Origin: Lithodes maja
Lineage: Eukaryota > Arthropoda > Malacostraca > Decapoda > Lithodidae
NCBI GenBank assembly: GCA_037953745.1
Contig: JBAKBP010001413.1
Span: forward strand, 1 to 64,000
Direction: 5' to 3'
Length of the DNA: 64,000 bases
Numbering within the stretch: the stretch's first letter is position 1; the number at the start of each line of letters is the position of its first letter. Below, piece by piece: positions 43,901 through 54,095 of this stretch. Under the pieces are notes generated by a model. It was not told the DNA's origin and made no database searches. It saw nothing but the letters and a program-made list of their open reading frames with translations. Position numbers and translations under genes: made by a program.

Positions 43901-44123
43901 GCTGTGGCAGTCCGTCCGCATGTTTGTTGCTTCTCCAGGCCTGATGTACGGGATAGAATCCGACATGGAGGCTGGAGACAGTGCAAGGCTCGAGTTGGTT
44001 CCCTACCGTGTGAATCCTGCTCGACAGCCTGTTGTGAAGGCGGAGCTGGACGGCGTGTGGAGAGGGGGTCTGAGGGATGAGGAATATCGTGAGTGGTCGT
44101 TGCCAGTGGCTTTGCAACCTTAG
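40896..44123 (+). CDS. Gag-protease-integrase-RT start polyprotein of element B
   Basis: A 1075-residue frame. Its first 20-odd residues are out of the true gag frame, so gag continues from the overlapping 40640 frame. A coiled coil (EMAKMQAEREERLAKV) is near residue 70; the gag domain begins at VPLFDESGVTEFF; a CCHC knuckle is at 368-381; the protease DTGASQTL starts at 455. Integrase is complete: HHCC finger at His746, His753, Cys783 and Cys786, and the catalytic triad Asp817 (IIDMVGPLP), Asp876 (SDQGSNFTS) and Glu912 (LERWH) with the expected 35-residue Asp-Glu gap. Immediately after an integrase tail it enters the reverse transcriptase N-terminus (YRVNPARQP, then EWSLPV), so integrase precedes RT. 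The frame ends at 44123, and RT continues in another frame. Confidence 0.9.
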   Translation: MRSRMERVLGDFCSSPPLHSTPIGTSRMPEFSTFPQADSRWQRGLGSLGGPPIVAPPPQSFTTEMLFQLEMAKMQAEREERLAKVKQQTDLELTRIKAQSEAESTRYHADIDLEKTRVETTGQRLGGGNCGHDQSLSHLLKLVPLFDESGVTEFFMRFEKKCQEHQWPGEKWAALVSSRLVGKGLKAYDALPIESCIIYEELKEAVLRAYELQPETYRLKFRGVTKGRESTFLEHARELSDAFGNWLRSEKATTFDDIKQLVLLEQFFKCTGGDLTLNLKEKQPKTLPEAAEMADLRLSLIRGCGSAKRSEAGNKGRDGPPTRVSDIPYANKYKSHDTKTDHKTSTVPFKKGPGPSQYQGKPKGELECYHCHKKGHFARVCPSKPPTAAVSLACNIGVSPKSSEFARGSSSEAEAQPMQKHLGGSNPAQDVFCDHRGRGCVMWAGRKHGVEVLRDTGASQTLMKNLTGYPINAARVVVVQGINATRSYPLVRLELEVDGVARELDVGIVEKLPVEGVDLLLGNDFAMPASEVQPLVVAERPADVSREEQEWVKRCQTQPMVCVVTRARAAKVSQPSPPLSDQRRNDQQEEAKAGVGFKSFDSAALLGDSVLASLLNSGVAPGPVIESDEAGHDETPRQQRYVHRERQREQPSIGEGHALLREQLDRLAPSDIRRLQLEDPELQTCANGAVELDEDGDAQPGDFVYLEGILYRRFQDPKRSWQEGSGVVDQLVVPRECRDSLLRLAHDIPLAGHLGVRKTVAALEKLFWWPGLKGQVVTWIARCHTCQRVGKPNQTIPRAPLHPIPVSGPPFSKVIIDMVGPLPPTSAGNKFLLTIMDVATRYPDAYPMRNGTAKTVVRNLLLYCSRYGYPQEVQSDQGSNFTSNLFKQTMIQLGISTVVSSAYYPESQGVLERWHATLKSMLRCYCAENGKDWNLGLPYVLFAVRELPGESLGFSPNELVFGHQVRAPLHMVKEMWESTRHIVLRDKLQPLVPERQEELFTRLWQSVRMFVASPGLMYGIESDMEAGDSARLELVPYRVNPARQPVVKAELDGVWRGGLRDEEYREWSLPVALQP

Positions 44124-44479
44124 TTTGGTGGCAGAGTCCGGGTGTATGTTGATTGCAAGAGTGTGGAAGCATTATCCCTGACAGACGCCTATCCATTACC
44201 CAGAGTTGACGACACCATAGACCGCTTCGGGGCTGCCTCGCTCATCACGAAGGTAGAACTAGTGAAGGGTTATTGGCAGGCCCCGTTGCCGGAAAGAGCG
44301 AAGAGAAGTGCCAGTCTTGCGATGAACTGGGCAGTTTATCAGTGTCAGGTGTTGTTGTGCTGCCGGAACACAAGTTGGATGTGTGGCATGCTAAGGGCAC
44401 TGATAATGTGTTGGCTTTGTTTGCAGGAGAACCCTCGCTGTTCAGTCAGTGTCTGTCGTGGGTGGAGGATCCGGGGTAG
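44124..44479 (+). pseudogene. RT and RNase H remnants of element B
   Basis: The piece from 44142 reads DAYPLPRVDDTIDRFGAASL and VELVKGYWQAPL, i.e. the RT fingers through motif A with its Asp replaced (VELVKGYW in place of LDL.KGYWQ). Then within about 40 bases the sequence jumps to PEHKLDVWHAKGTDNVLALF, the last RNase H segment, in another frame. Everything between, including motif B, the YxDD motif and most of RNase H, is gone. Confidence 0.85.
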
Positions 44480-44966
44480 GCTACCACAGTATGTTGGTAT
44501 AGCCTCCTGTCTTGGCTCGCGGTGTATTTTTGCGCTGGTGCTTGTTGGCTCGCGTGTGTAGCATCAGCGTAGGGTCGCAGGGCAGGAGTTGTTGGCTTTG
44601 ATTAGAAGAAAATTAGGCTACACCTATAATAGCCGCCAAAAACAACATTAAAATAAAATATGAAAATTTAAATAAAAACTCTTTCTTTTAATAATTAATT
44701 TTAAGATAATATTGTAGCTGAGTACTGAGTGCAGATGATTTTCCCTCAGTAGGCTGTGCTTCTTAAAGCTCGCTCTGGGAGCACAATGTTATGAATTAAT
44801 GTATTATATTTGGGAAGGGTGATAAGATTTGTTTATATATAAAATGTTGTTGTATTTTTTTTGAGGAAACTGAGCTTGCATTCCATGAGAGGCGGAGTGG
44901 TTAGGAGTGGCAGATTCTAGCGACATTCTGCCTGTTCAGATATGGGCTCATGGTTGAGTGTCCCAT

Positions 44967-44979
44967 ATCTTGGGGGGGG
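44967..44979 (+). other. Polypurine tract of element B
   Basis: ATATCTTGGGGGGGG-type tract abutting the 3' LTR, as in element A. Confidence 0.75.
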
Positions 44980-46685
44980 TGTGACGCCTCCCGGCGTTAG
45001 CAGAATGGTTGCGTGGGGCATTGCAGCTCGCTAGCGCTCGCCAGGATGGGGGGATAGGCTACAGTTGTCCTAGAATGATCTGCTTTATTTCATTAGTGTC
45101 GTGTTGCCACAGACAGCCTAGAAATGATCTTTGTTTTGGTCTCTGACCGCGCCTTATATTTTATATTCGCCATAATATAAATGTTGCTTGTGTGGGAGGC
45201 GAGCGAGAGAGGGTGAGGGGGTACACCCGGCAGCGAGGTGAGCTATGACGCGGCTCGCTTGGGCGCTGACGGCGTTGGCGGCCGGGTGGTCAACTAGTCC
45301 CTTCCCGTCGCTGCCTCGTGTTCTTTACCAGCTCAGAGCTTGCCTGACACGCGTATCGCCTACATCCATTGCAATTCTGTCCCCCATACTCGCTACTTTG
45401 CATACTATTTCTCTCTCTCGACTTCTCCTTTCTCATTCTCTAATCTTTATTAAACTCAACATCCCTTCTGGTTTCAGCATAGACGTTCACCGTCGACCAG
45501 TCGTATTGTACGCGAAGCTCTCAGATATTTCCATGTATTAGGTTAAGGAGGTATTATGCTTTATTGAGGGTTAGAGAGACGGACTTTTCCGTATGTGTCC
45601 TCTCTCGGGAAGGTTGTGGACCGGTATATGTCTCCCTTGCAGGGTGTTGAGTGATTCTTCTTGGTTATCTAAAGCTAGACTAGGGGTAAGGTTACTGTGT
45701 CGTTGTCTCCGATGTGTGCAGTGTTAGCTAAGCTCTGCACGACATCGACAGGTACTGTGGGAGCCTAAGTTGTCTTCGGGTTGGTTTACTTTGCGAGCAC
45801 AGCGCTGTGGTGTGAGAGGGCCATAGCCTATCCCTCACAACATAGTGCTGCCTCTTTGTGTTGACTTCTGAGGGATCGCCAGGATAGAGCTAGGTACTAG
45901 AGACCTAGATTTATCAAGAGAGCATCCCCGTCATATAACGTAATCTTCATTATACCACCCTCGGACAACGTTAGGCTACGAGCCGCATGCTCGCCCATTG
46001 TTGCCCTGCCTTGATACCCCAGCTAGACTTTATTAACTGAGCAGACACTGGTTAGAGATAAGCCCCATTATTATATGTATGCAACATTATTATTCACTGC
46101 ACTTTTGAGCCGAGGTTGTTGTTGAGTTGCACAACCCGAGTAGGCTGTTGCGTTGTGTCACAAAGCATTTTTTAGTTGTCGAGCATTACTACCTTTGCGC
46201 AGTCTTTATTATTCGCCTGCCTATTATTACTATATGTCCTAGCATTTATTGTGACCCGTATTCTGCATTATAATTGTTCAAGATTCTTTACGAACATCTT
46301 CCCAGCATCAGACTTATTTCAGAAGTTTCCAGTTGATGTTGCAGGACTAGCATTGCACTTTCTTTAATACAGGAGTGCCAGTTATTTGAGTATCTACCGT
46401 AATGTTAATTAATCACGTTACCTATCTTTTTTTTTGTGTAACATAATCGAGTAATCTTTTACTGTTTGAGAATAGGCTGTTTCATTGAGCGTCAGCCTAG
46501 TGTGTGTGCACCAGTTACCGAGTCATAGGATACCTCGCTGTCCAGGCACGACTCAGGGCGGTAATGGTGTTTTGTTTTCCAGTGTTTAAGGCAGGGGCTG
46601 GATCTAGTGTTACCGTTGTTGCCTTTTGCCATTATCTAGTCCAATGTTGAAGAGGCCTGTGTCTTTGAGAACCTGGATCGTAACA
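44980..46685 (+). repeat. 3' LTR of element B
   Basis: 1706 bp, starting TGTGACGCCTCCC and ending GGATCGTAACA, followed by the CAGT duplication. Confidence 0.95.
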
Positions 46686-47084
46686 CAGTTAAAACAACAA
46701 AGATTCGGTAGCCTAGGCATAGACGTTTTTCGGCCAAATCGCCCGGATCTCAACAACGTCCTTAGGAGGGCGAGCCCGGGCCAGAAGGGTTAATCTTAAG
46801 GATTAGGATCAAAAGCATGAGTACAAATAATTTTGTAATATAGTACCTGTAGGCCATATATGTATAGGCCACCATATTATCAGTATTTTATAAGAGATGA
46901 GATATTGATATATTTATGTATTCATAAGCTAAATGTATAGTTTATATGTGTCTCACCAACTGTTCTGTCAAACGTAACGGTGAGTATACAACAGGCTACC
47001 TTTAAGAGACGCCGCCTGTACAACCTTTTTTTATTTTTATTAAACTTTGATCTTTTTTGTTTGTGTTTATCTTTTAACCGTAGT

Positions 47085-47664
47085 AATTTATTAGTGGTTA
47101 TGATGTTCATGATTAATGTCCCCCTCCAGTCTTGAGATATCAGGCGCATCGTCAATGATGAAGGAGCCACTAATAAATTATAGGTTTGAGTCCCGAAGGG
47201 AAGAAGGAAAACCTAATATTTAGTAGTGGCCCCGGAATCATTGACTATTTTGGCCCTCCCTTCCATCCCCTTCCCATTCATCTGCTATTGTTTGAAAGTC
47301 TTGATATATCAGATTAGGGAAGAGTGATCACTTCGATGAGTGAGGCGAATCGTGCAGAAACAGCAGATGCATGAGAAGCGCAATGCTAAGATCAAGTTTA
47401 ATTTTGTTATTTAAGTATTATTTGCTAGTTTTTTCTAGTAGTGGTACCCACATCATATAGGACGAGTCTGTGAGTGTTTTTTAAGAGCGTTTCACTCACG
47501 ATGTGTGGCAATCGTATTTTGTTCTCTCCCGGGCGGGAAGTTTGAAAGACAAGCTTGAATTCAAAGATTGGCCATAAACAATGTTAAGGTGCATCGTCAA
47601 TGATTCCGGGGCCACTACTAAATATTAGGTTTTCCTTCTTCCCTTCGGGACTCAAACCTATAAT
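47085..47664. repeat. Nested foldbacks with a perfect 69-bp inverted repeat
   Basis: 47177-47245 and 47596-47664 are perfect reverse complements (ATTATAGGTTTGAGTCCCG to CCGGAATCATTGAC). A second, imperfect pair lies just outside on the left: TTATTAGTGG at 47089 and CCACTAATAA at 47168. Between the long arms is the reverse-orientation copy of the repeat also found at 25985-26290. Probably a DNA element with long terminal inverted repeats; no transposase. Confidence 0.85.
47316..47618 (-). repeat. Dispersed repeat, copy 2
   Basis: Reverse complement of 25985-26290, including GATCACTTCGATGAG, GTGCAGAAACAGCAGA, TTTTTTCTAGTAGTGGTACC and GAAAGACAAGCTTGAATTC. It lies between the 69-bp arms. Confidence 0.75.
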
Positions 47665-48636
47665 ATATACCGGTATTAATTTTATATATATGTTTTTGTT
47701 TTATATATATATTTATTTATATATTTGTTTTTAGTCATAGATTTAGAGATACAAAAAATGGACAATGTATTTCCCTCTTCACATATATTGCAAGTATGAC
47801 TATGACATAGGTTATAATTATTTAGACTCGATTAGGGTACGGTAGGCGGTGTTACCCAATGCATGAACTACTCCATATAATTTGGATTAACATAAATTAA
47901 CTACTTGTCAAGGTGTAAGTGTACAAACCAATATATTGTCTCAGTCATTAATACCAAAACAATAGTAACCCAAAATGGTATAATGGTAGCCAGAACACAA
48001 AGAAGGAAGGTGTCAATGTAATGAAAGTGTTTAGTAATTAAACTGACCTATCTCGGATGAATAAACAATTCTTAGCTAGTGCAGAGGACTGTAAGCAGAT
48101 CAATAACTAGCCTGCATTACTTCAAACGTAGATATGTAGATCTTTTGTAACTACTTATGGAGCAACTTGGTTGAGGCCAAGTATTTTTATCTTTTACTGT
48201 ACTTCCCATTTTTCAACTTAGTTTGCCTCTATCCAAAACTCTCTACTCTCCTACTTTACTATAGCCATCTGATCTGATCTGTAACTACTTTTACTGGCAT
48301 TGTGATGTTTACATTTTATCCTTGTATACTGGAAGCAATTGTATACAGGAAGTAACCACTCCTTCAATGCAATGATTGACTATCCGATATGCTCATATCC
48401 ATTACTGCTTGTACTGAAATATACTTCAGTGCAATAATGCCTCGCCAGAAGGTGTACTTGGAAAAACATATATTCTGGTTAACATTAGGCAGTTACATTA
48501 GCTTAGAGAAAACAGCTATTTGTCAAGGGTTTGAAAACTATCATGAATAACTGGCTTCCCTCGTTACTGTGTGTCTTCCTTATATTGGTTGATTTGATTA
48601 TTCGAGTGAATTTGTTACCAGTCTTCAAATTTCAAA
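47665..48636. other. No gene seen
   Basis: AT-rich DNA with short ATATAT runs near 47680-47730. No coding frame or repeat pair was recognised. Confidence 0.5.
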
Positions 48637-49495
48637 TATGAAAGGAAGCGTGCTCCGCGTCTGTGCCTTCAATGCCAATGGCATAAATGATTGGAAAGAG
48701 AGAGTGTTTGATGCGAGAACTCAAGGATGGATGTGTGGATGTATGTGGGGTGGGTGAGACTCACCTGTTGGGTTGTGGAGTGTGGGATGGTGAGAGTGAA
48801 CATGATTTGTGGGGTGGGGAAGGGTGGGTTGTCTGGTCTGGGATGGATGCAGGTATATAAATGTAAGAAAAAAGAAGGGGTAACAGTGATTTTGTCAGAT
48901 AGGTTAAAGAACTGTGTGAAAAACTATGGATGCGTGGACTCAAGAATCGTTTGGTGTGAGTGCAAGATCGGGATAGATAGGTATACATATATGTGTGTGT
49001 ATGCACCGGTTAACCTAGAAACTGGGAAAGGTGTGGAAGAAAATAGAAAGTTGTGGTTTAAAGTCAATACATGTATAAGAGAAAGGCAAGCGTGCACACA
49101 GGTAATTTTACTGGGTGACATGAATGGTAGAGTTGGAAATGAGGAGATAGAAGGTATAGTGGGTAAATGGGGTTTGGAGGGTAGGCACATGAATGGTGAT
49201 TTTCTTGTAGAAGTATGTGCGGAGAGAGAAATGTTTCTGGCCAACACGTTTTTTTCAACATCGTCACATCCATAGATATACATGGCACAGAGGTGAAGGT
49301 GAGCAGGAACAGAACTTTGTAATTGACTATGCCATGATTGACTCTGGGTTAAAATTAAGAATTTTAGATTCGAAAGCTGTATGGGGTATGCTGACGGGAT
49401 CAGACCACTATACAGTGCTGACAAAAGTGAGGATAAGGAAGGAGTGGAAATATGAGAGGAAAGAGAGAAAACTGACAGTAGAGAGAATAAATTAA
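48637..49495 (+). pseudogene. LINE endonuclease domain
   Basis: It starts KGSVLRVCAFNANGINDW (the catalytic Asn strand), is frameshifted near 48730, and resumes in the 182-codon frame with KKKEGVTVILSDRL, DRYTYMCVYAPVN, VILLGDMNGRVGNEE (Asp/Asn pair) and LEGRHMNGDF. A further shift near 49260 leads to NFVIDYAMID and TGSDHYTVLT (catalytic Asp-His). All signature residues are visible across the pieces, which fixes the fold as an AP-type LINE endonuclease. Confidence 0.8.
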
Positions 49496-49689
49496 TGTGA
49501 GAAAACTAAGTGATTAATGCAATGCAACAAAATACAGGGATATGCTGAAAGAGGCTATAAAGGGCATGGACGATAATGATAGACCTAGGAAATACTGTAG
49601 ACGAAGTATGGATAGGTACAAGAGACTCCATGATTAAAGCAGCTGAGAAAGTATGTGGGCAGAAAACATTTAAAATATGGAAGTAGAAA

Positions 49690-50606
49690 GGTAACGCATG
49701 GTTTAGAAAAGAGATAGAAGAAATTGTGAAAAAGAAGAAAGAGTCGAGAAAGAGTATGCTGCAAAAGAATATACCTAGAGAAACTAGAGATGCGAGGAAA
49801 GAAGAATATAAACACTTGAAACAAAGAGTGAAGAGGACGATAGAAGACGCTAACAGAAAGGCAGATGAGGAATATGGGAAAAAGATTAGTGAACAGTTTC
49901 TGAATGACAAGAAAGCATAATACAGAGCTGTGAAAGAATCCAGAGGGAAGAAGACTGAGAGTGTCTAAGGTGGTAGGATGAGGGACATGAATGGGGAAGT
50001 GGTAGAGGGTGATGGTGTGGTGAAAGTATGGAAAGATTGTTTTAGTAGCTTAGCTGTAAAGAGTAGGGGGAAGGCAAATATCTCATCCATAGGAATGGAG
50101 AGAGAGAGAATAAACAGGGTAAATGAAAGCCAGATAAGCAGAGAAGAAATAAAAGAAGCAATCAATAGACTTAAAATGGGCAAAGATGTTGGAGTAGATA
50201 ACATCCCAGGTGAAATGCTGAGATATGGAGGAGAAGAAGCTGTTGACATAATGCATAGGTTATGTAACTTAGCATGGGAAAAGGAAAGTGTAACATAGGA
50301 CTGGAGGAAAGCAGTGATAGAACCCTTGTACAAAGGGAAGGGTAGTAAAGAGGAGTGTAAGAGTTATAGGGGAATTAGTTTGCTTAACATACCTGGAAAG
50401 GTACACGCAAGAGTAGTAACAGAGAGACTGCAGAAGATAACGGATGACAAAATAGGCGAGGCACAGGGAGGCTGCGTTGACCAGATAGCCTCAATGTGTT
50501 TGTTGGTAGAGAAGTATCTGGCCAAGAACAGAAAACTCTATGCAGCATCCATGGATTTGGAAAAAACCTACAACAAAGTAGACTGGGAGGGTCTGTGGGA
50601 TGTGTT
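49690..50606 (+). pseudogene. LINE RT, first part
   Basis: It reads GNAWFRKEIEEIVKKKKESR, then a Lys-rich linker to a stop at 49918-49920, then from 49978 the conserved ISREEIKEAINRLKMGKDVG and GEMLRYGGEEAV. After a stop at 50296-50298 come PLYKGKGSKEECKSYRGISL and SMDLEKTYNKVDW, where motif A has its first Asp (MDLEK). The insertion then breaks the frame at 50607. Confidence 0.8.
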
Positions 50607-51131
50607 GTTGTTGTTGTTGTTGTTCCCTAAGCTGCCTGGCCGAACAGCCCCAAGGCCCCAAGCAAATCTAAGGCCATAACCGAGCACCCCCACAGAACCC
50701 TCCCTGCTTACCACAATAAAGCCTGGGTGACCGAAGCCACTCCATGGCGGGGAGCTGAGGAGGGTGCGGAAACGCCCGGGAAACCAAAGCCCCACCCAGG
50801 GCCCTGTGTCCCTCAGCAATTATGAAGAGAAAGTTGAGGGGCAAAGGAAAAATGTGACGCTTTGGCTTCCAATCTTGGTAAATTGGGAGGTCAATCCACG
50901 GAAGAGACGCCGTCACTTGAGATATAGAAAATATATAAGTAAAAGGAACAGTCAGAGTAAGCTATGGGTATGGCAGAGATCGCTCAGTTCTCACTCTGAT
51001 AGATCAGCCCATCACCACATGACTAGAACCCAATCCTCTCAGCATCAGCTAGGAAAGGCCCTAGAAAGCCGCCTTTGGCGGGGGGATAGCTCCCCTATTT
51101 CAACCCATTTCGGGGTTGGGCACCCGCCATG
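50607..51131 (-). mobile_element. SINE-like retroposon with (AAC)n tail and 13-bp target duplication
   Basis: The 13-base TGTGGGATGTGTT is present on both sides (50594-50606 and 51132-51144), a clean target-site duplication. On the minus strand the insert ends in (AAC)n, seen as (GTT)n at 50604-50622. The interior is GC-richer than the host LINE. No coding frame; a 525-bp non-autonomous retroposon. No tRNA-like head was clear. Confidence 0.8.
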
Positions 51132-51222
51132 TGTGGGATGTGTTAACAGTATATGGTTTGGGAGGAAAGTTGCTAATGGCAGTAAACAAAATTTATAGGA
51201 ATGCAATGGCAAATGTGAAGGT

Positions 51223-51300
51223 AATAATAATAATAATAATAATCGTCTGGTTACTTATATAGCGCCCGTATCTCCTCCTTCGAGGATTCACAAGCGCTTA
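51223..51300 (-). repeat. Short retroposon fragment with (TAA)n
   Basis: A (TAA)n run at about 51220-51243 is followed by CGTCTGGTTACTTATATAGCG and TTCACAAGCGCTT, foreign to the flanking LINE frame. TTATATAGCG...AAGCGCTT is a motif seen in many marine invertebrate repeats. Confidence 0.55.
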
Positions 51301-52092
51301 AGAGATAAGTTAAGTGAAAGTTTTGAGGACAATGTAGGAGTAAGACAGGGATGTGTCATGTCAGCTTGGTTGTTCAATATATACATGGATGGAGTGATTA
51401 GAGAATGTAGGGCGGTATCAATGGGTGTAGGAGCTAGACTGGAATCAGAGGGAAGAGCATGGAAGATTTTAACATGCCTATATGCTGACGATGCAGTCCT
51501 GTTGGCGGAAAATGCGGAAGAACTTCAGAGGGTGGTCACTGACTTTGACAGGGTATGTGAAAAGAGAAAGTTAAAGGTCAATGTAGGGAAATGTAAGGTA
51601 ATGGTGTTTGAGAGAAGAATGCATGAAACCATAGATTTTAAGGACAAATATAGAATCAAGAAAGACCAAGAGAAAAGTTGTAAAATAGAAATGAAAAATG
51701 AAGTACTGGAAGAGGTTGAAAGTTTCAAGTATTTGGGAGCTGTACTATGCAAATATGGTAAAATGGAGAGTGAGATAAAAGAGAGAAAAATGCAAGGGAG
51801 AAAGGTGATTGTAGAACTTGATTGTATTATCAAAGGAAGAATGGTTAGTCAGGAAGTCAAAAAGTCACTGAGAAACAGTGTGCTGCTCCCAACACTCTCG
51901 TATGGAAGTGAGACATGGACAGCAAGTGACGAGGACCTCTCCAAACTGAGAGCTGTGGAGATGAGCTTTTTCAAAATGGCAGCTGGCATGAATAGGCTAG
52001 ATGGGCCAAGTAATACGTAAGTGTATGAGTCCTTTGGAATGGAAGAGCAGGCTTTGGGCATTGATTGTGGTGTGGTTGAGTGGATAAAGAGA
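51301..52092 (+). pseudogene. LINE RT, palm and thumb part
   Basis: VGVRQGCVMSAWLFNIYMD (motif B) is followed by LTCLYADDAVLLAENAEELQ (motif C, YADD intact) and LKVNVGKCKVMVF, then FKYLGAVLCKYGKMESEI and LLPTLSYGSETWTAS. The frame at 51358-52020 is open for 220 codons. It ends where the next SINE inserted, at about 52093. Confidence 0.85.
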
Positions 52093-52094
52093 AG

Positions 52095-52660
52095 TACTTT
52101 GATTTTTTTTTTTTTTTTTTTTTTTTTTCTATATTCCAACTTACTTCCTCTCAGGCATAGGCTGAGAGCCTTAACATTCACCGCTTTACAATGAACAGTG
52201 AAGCCCGTGAGGTCTTGTTCCAGTCTAGGGAGTGAGACATGTGAAGCACGTAGAGTACAACGAGCACCTGCCATCTTGCCTTCACATGAGGCACGGTGCT
52301 CACTCATGGCCCGAAACGACCCCATCTCTGAAGCCACCTCGTTCCCGTGCTTCACTGTCTCATCCCCTACACTCGGACTCTCACACTTACACACACACAA
52401 CGCCACCTGTTGAGCAGATAACTCACCAGGCATTGCACCCCTATAGCATATTTTGAATATGGGAATATTCATACAGTGCTATTTAATCAGGGAACAATGA
52501 GGGTATTTTATTGACGTTTCGGTGGGCTTGTGGTAATGCACTGATACTAGGTACATCACAAATTCCATCCCAATAATATCTTCCCATTGATACATCGGGA
52601 TTTGAACCCGGGACCTTTGGATTACCAGGCCAGTGGCAAGACCACTCCACCACACCTCCC
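52095..52660 (-). mobile_element. tRNA-derived SINE with long poly(A)
   Basis: On the minus strand the 5' head (52660-52589) is tRNA-like, with GTGGTGGAGTGGTCTTGCC (A box region) and CCGGGTTCAAATCCCG (B box with paired T stem). A body of about 450 bp follows, ending in a 36-base A tail, seen as T at 52103-52138. It splits the LINE between its RT thumb and C-terminal tail. Confidence 0.75.
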
Positions 52661-52664
52661 CTAT

Positions 52665-52938
52665 GGTCAGGTATGGTCATGTTCAGAGAATGGATGAAGA
52701 CAGAATGCCAAGAAAGATATATGGGAGTCAGGTGAGTGGAACCGCTAGTAGTGGAAAACCACCTATGGAATGGGAACAGAAAGTGGACAAATATATTGAA
52801 GAAAAACTTCCACGTAGTGGAAGGGGCATTGTGGCACGGGCAAAGGAGGCATGTCTTGACAAAGTAGCCTGGAGACGTTTCAGTCATGGCCATCCTCTAC
52901 CGGGGGTTTCCCAGGGGGAAACAAGGCGTCGGAGATGA
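52665..52938 (+). pseudogene. LINE RT C-terminal tail
   Basis: It reads RYGHVQRMDEDRMPRKIYG, SGKPPMEWEQKVDKYIEE and AWRRFSHGHPLPG. The same type of tail occurs at 13954-14175. It continues the LINE interrupted at 52093. Confidence 0.75.
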
Positions 52939-52951
52939 TGATGATGATGAA

Positions 52952-53984
52952 ACTAAAAATAAATTATATTGTAAATCAGCAACCAAATCGTGGATTTTCA
53001 ATTCAATTACTGAAGACAGCCAACTCGCCTGAGGCTTTGTTTGGAATGTCAAGTATATTTGTTCCTGGCAAATAGAACGATGCATTTGTCCTTCTTCTGA
53101 AAAGAGAGAGAGAAAGAGATTTACATTGATTTACACAGCTACACTGGCCACACAGATCTTACAATCCCTTCGAAGTGGCCAGGACTTAATCCTAGGACAG
53201 AGAGAGAGAGAGAGAGATTATAGCTAGTGACAGTATGAATGAGTTGGATAATTAGGAATTTAGTTCTATCTATAATTATAACAAAATGTAACAATATGCA
53301 ACATGTCCCTTAGTACTACTTGTATACTACTTCATACTACTGTATCTTAGCGGCCAAATGCTTTGCGTAAAGTATAATGAAGATACACGGTTCGCCACAG
53401 TTGCAATAAAAACTGGTTATGGCGGATGGCTGTGGCCTGATGAATCCATCCGCCTCTCTACTTTACCTTGGGGTGTGTTTAACTATATTTATATATTGTT
53501 CGTGAATGTCTTGTACTTTAAATCCTAGTTTTCTTAATATCAATTAATTTCACAGGTTTAGGCTAATTTTTGCTTATTTATGAAACAATTATATATTTGT
53601 TACATTATATTCGTTTTGATTGGGCATATCAAGTTGTGGAAAGTAGTTGGTAAATACTGACCTAAATGCAGTACGTACAGTCCCGGCCATAAGTCCCTTT
53701 CCACCCTTTTGCCCGTCTCTCTGAGAAATATGTAGATCTGTCATCGCCGCCTCGGACTCTCGCATTAATGAGGTGTGAAGACCGATACGACTATAGATTA
53801 ACCTTTACCCTACCTCCTTCCATATTCTCTCCTTACCTTCCTTCTTTCTTCGTTTCCCTTTTCCTTTTCTCATTGTGCTCCATCTAAACTAATATTATTT
53901 TGATGAGTGTGTTTGATATCGGTGTAATATAACACAGTTATGCTAGCTAACTCCGCCCCCTACCTTAACTATTTGCATATTTAT

Positions 53985-54016
<32 letters not shown>

Positions 54017-54091
54017 CGTGAAATAATATCGATTATTTTTATAGCACTCGCATAGAAGAGTTGTTCATGGTCAATGTCTCATCACCTAGTA
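52952..54091. other. No gene seen; GA microsatellites
   Basis: (AG)n lies at 53198-53217 and (GA)n at 53991-54016. A nine-pair hairpin (GGCGGATGG with CCATCCGCC) is near 53420-53455. No coding frame was recognised. Confidence 0.5.
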
Positions 54092-54095
54092 TTAA

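Larger units (their letters stand above)
38723..46685 (+). mobile_element. Ty3/gypsy LTR retrotransposon B (Gmr1-like order)
   Basis: A sister family to element A, with LTRs of 1708 and 1706 bp, target duplication CAGT (38719-38722 and 46686-46689), the same primer site and the same polypurine tract. Its internal region runs gag, protease, complete integrase, then the start of reverse transcriptase, then the end of RNase H. About 20 differences were seen by eye between its LTRs. The polymerase core is deleted, as in element A but with different breakpoints. Confidence 0.95.
38344..46789. mobile_element. piggyBac-like MITE split by element B
   Basis: The left end CCCTTCCCGCCCGGGC and right end GCCCGGGCCAGAAGGG are inverted and flanked by TTAA (38340-38343 and 46790-46793), the piggyBac target duplication. 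Removing element B and one CAGT leaves about 479 bp. An internal inverted pair, CATTTTAAAAT near 38376 and ATTTTAAAATG-type sequence near 38413, is also visible. No coding capacity. Confidence 0.8.
48637..52951 (+). mobile_element. LINE with endonuclease and YADD reverse transcriptase, carrying three insertions
   Basis: Read in order: endonuclease (48637-49495), linker (49690-49918), RT fingers and palm (49978-50606 and 51145-52092), and a C-terminal tail (52665-52938) ending in an (ATG)n tail at 52935-52949. Younger retroposons sit at 50607-51131, 51223-51300 and 52095-52660. All parts carry stops or frameshifts. The clade was not determined; the style of the endonuclease and the RYGHVQRM tail resembles RTE/Jockey-like invertebrate LINEs. 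Microsatellite 3' tails are common for such elements. Confidence 0.8.
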
